This document shows positions 63,959 through 64,000 of a DNA stretch of 64,000 bases, in pieces. This DNA is from Edolisoma coerulescens (lineage: Eukaryota; Chordata; Aves; Passeriformes; Campephagidae). Location: NCBI GenBank assembly GCA_013397115.1, contig VWZW01007087.1:55600-119599 (forward strand), in the 5' to 3' direction. Numbering within the stretch: position 1 is the first letter of the stretch; the number at the start of each line of letters is the position of its first letter. The translations under genes and the position numbers were made by a program. The notes beneath the pieces are model-generated. The model searched no databases. It was given only the letters and a program-made list of their open reading frames with translations, and was not told the DNA's origin.

Positions 63959-64000
63959 TGGTGCCCTACGTGGGGCACGAACCCACGACCCTGAGATTAA
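63959..64000 (+). other. Primer binding site for tRNA-Lys(CUU), extended to 42 nt
   Basis: TGGTGCCCTACGTGGGGC (63959-63976) is the 18-nt site complementary to the 3' end of tRNA-Lys1,2. It begins with TGG, the complement of the CCA tail that genes do not encode. It differs from the usual site at two bases. The match then continues ACGAACCCACGACCCTGAG and on to the window end, complementary to the T arm, variable loop and anticodon stem. Only one further mismatch is seen, at 63977, opposite tRNA position 58. By my reading 39 of 42 bases agree with the vertebrate tRNA-Lys(CUU) sequence. Confidence 0.8.

Larger units (their letters stand above)
46641..64000 (-). other. FER intron, at least 17.4 kb (upstream exon not in window)
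   Basis: It contains the assembly gap, a CR1 endonuclease fragment (about 50.1-50.25 kb), a CR1 3' end (about 53.3-53.5 kb), the H2A retropseudogene (55.2-55.4 kb), A-rich simple repeats (about 48070-48125 and 55713-55745), and the retroviral LTR with primer site at the right edge. I looked for coiled-coil and FX-region FER exons and did not find one. A GC-richer patch at about 60750-60990 is unidentified. Confidence 0.75.

Noticed and set aside
63959..64000. A minus-strand tRNA-Lys gene cut by the window end
   Set aside because: The similarity begins with TGG, the complement of the CCA tail that vertebrate tRNA genes do not encode, and sits three bases after an LTR end. A primer site explains this better. 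The sequence past 64000 is needed to exclude a gene fully.

Overview
This is vertebrate nuclear DNA and almost certainly avian. It is AT-rich and gene-poor. It carries several CR1 LINE fragments, including a 3' end with the ATTCTATG tail typical of birds, an LTR of the ERVL-like kind common in bird genomes, and no mammalian SINEs or L1. In birds the human 5q21 region, where FER lies, maps to chromosome Z. Z linkage is therefore a reasonable inference, but this window does not show it.

The only protein-coding gene I can support is FER, a non-receptor tyrosine kinase of the FES/FER family. It runs on the minus strand, so the transcript goes from high to low coordinates. Seven internal exons can be placed with exact GT/AG boundaries: 46640-46548, 40188-39985, 36531-36409, 21472-21416, 18447-18332, 16736-16642 and 2590-2467. 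Together they give 812 nt (270 codons plus 2 nt). They encode the linker before SH2, the whole SH2 domain, and the kinase N-lobe and start of the C-lobe, ending inside the HRD motif. Anchored on mammalian FER numbering this is about residues 413-683, with no insertion or deletion between Arg483 and Lys591. The F-BAR and FX exons must lie beyond 64000. The exons with the catalytic Asp, DFG and activation loop must lie below position 1.

Everything else is FER intron: CR1 fragments at about 10.1, 14.3, 22.2, 29.4, 50.2 and 53.4 kb; a solo ERVL-like LTR at 28.5-29.1 kb; a decayed histone H2A retropseudogene at 55.2 kb; an AT-rich GATA-type microsatellite at 5.7 kb; and a short assembly gap inside a homopolymer at 47.35 kb. 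Most of the many short ORFs are chance frames in AT-rich intron.

The most unusual signal is at the right edge. A retroviral LTR (about 63582-63955, plus strand, antisense to FER) is followed by a primer binding site for tRNA-Lys(CUU). Its similarity to the tRNA does not stop at the usual 18 nt but continues for 42 nt to the end of the window. One of the three mismatches falls exactly at nucleotide 19, the base opposite tRNA position 58, which is normally the m1A that stops reverse transcriptase. This looks like a fossil of reverse transcriptase reading through the primer tRNA. Other points worth checking are an in-phase candidate alternative FER exon with a stop codon (41898-41752), a perfect 26-bp palindrome beside a tandem repeat (34569-34629), and a splice-acceptor pyrimidine tract built from a tetranucleotide microsatellite (2591-2613).
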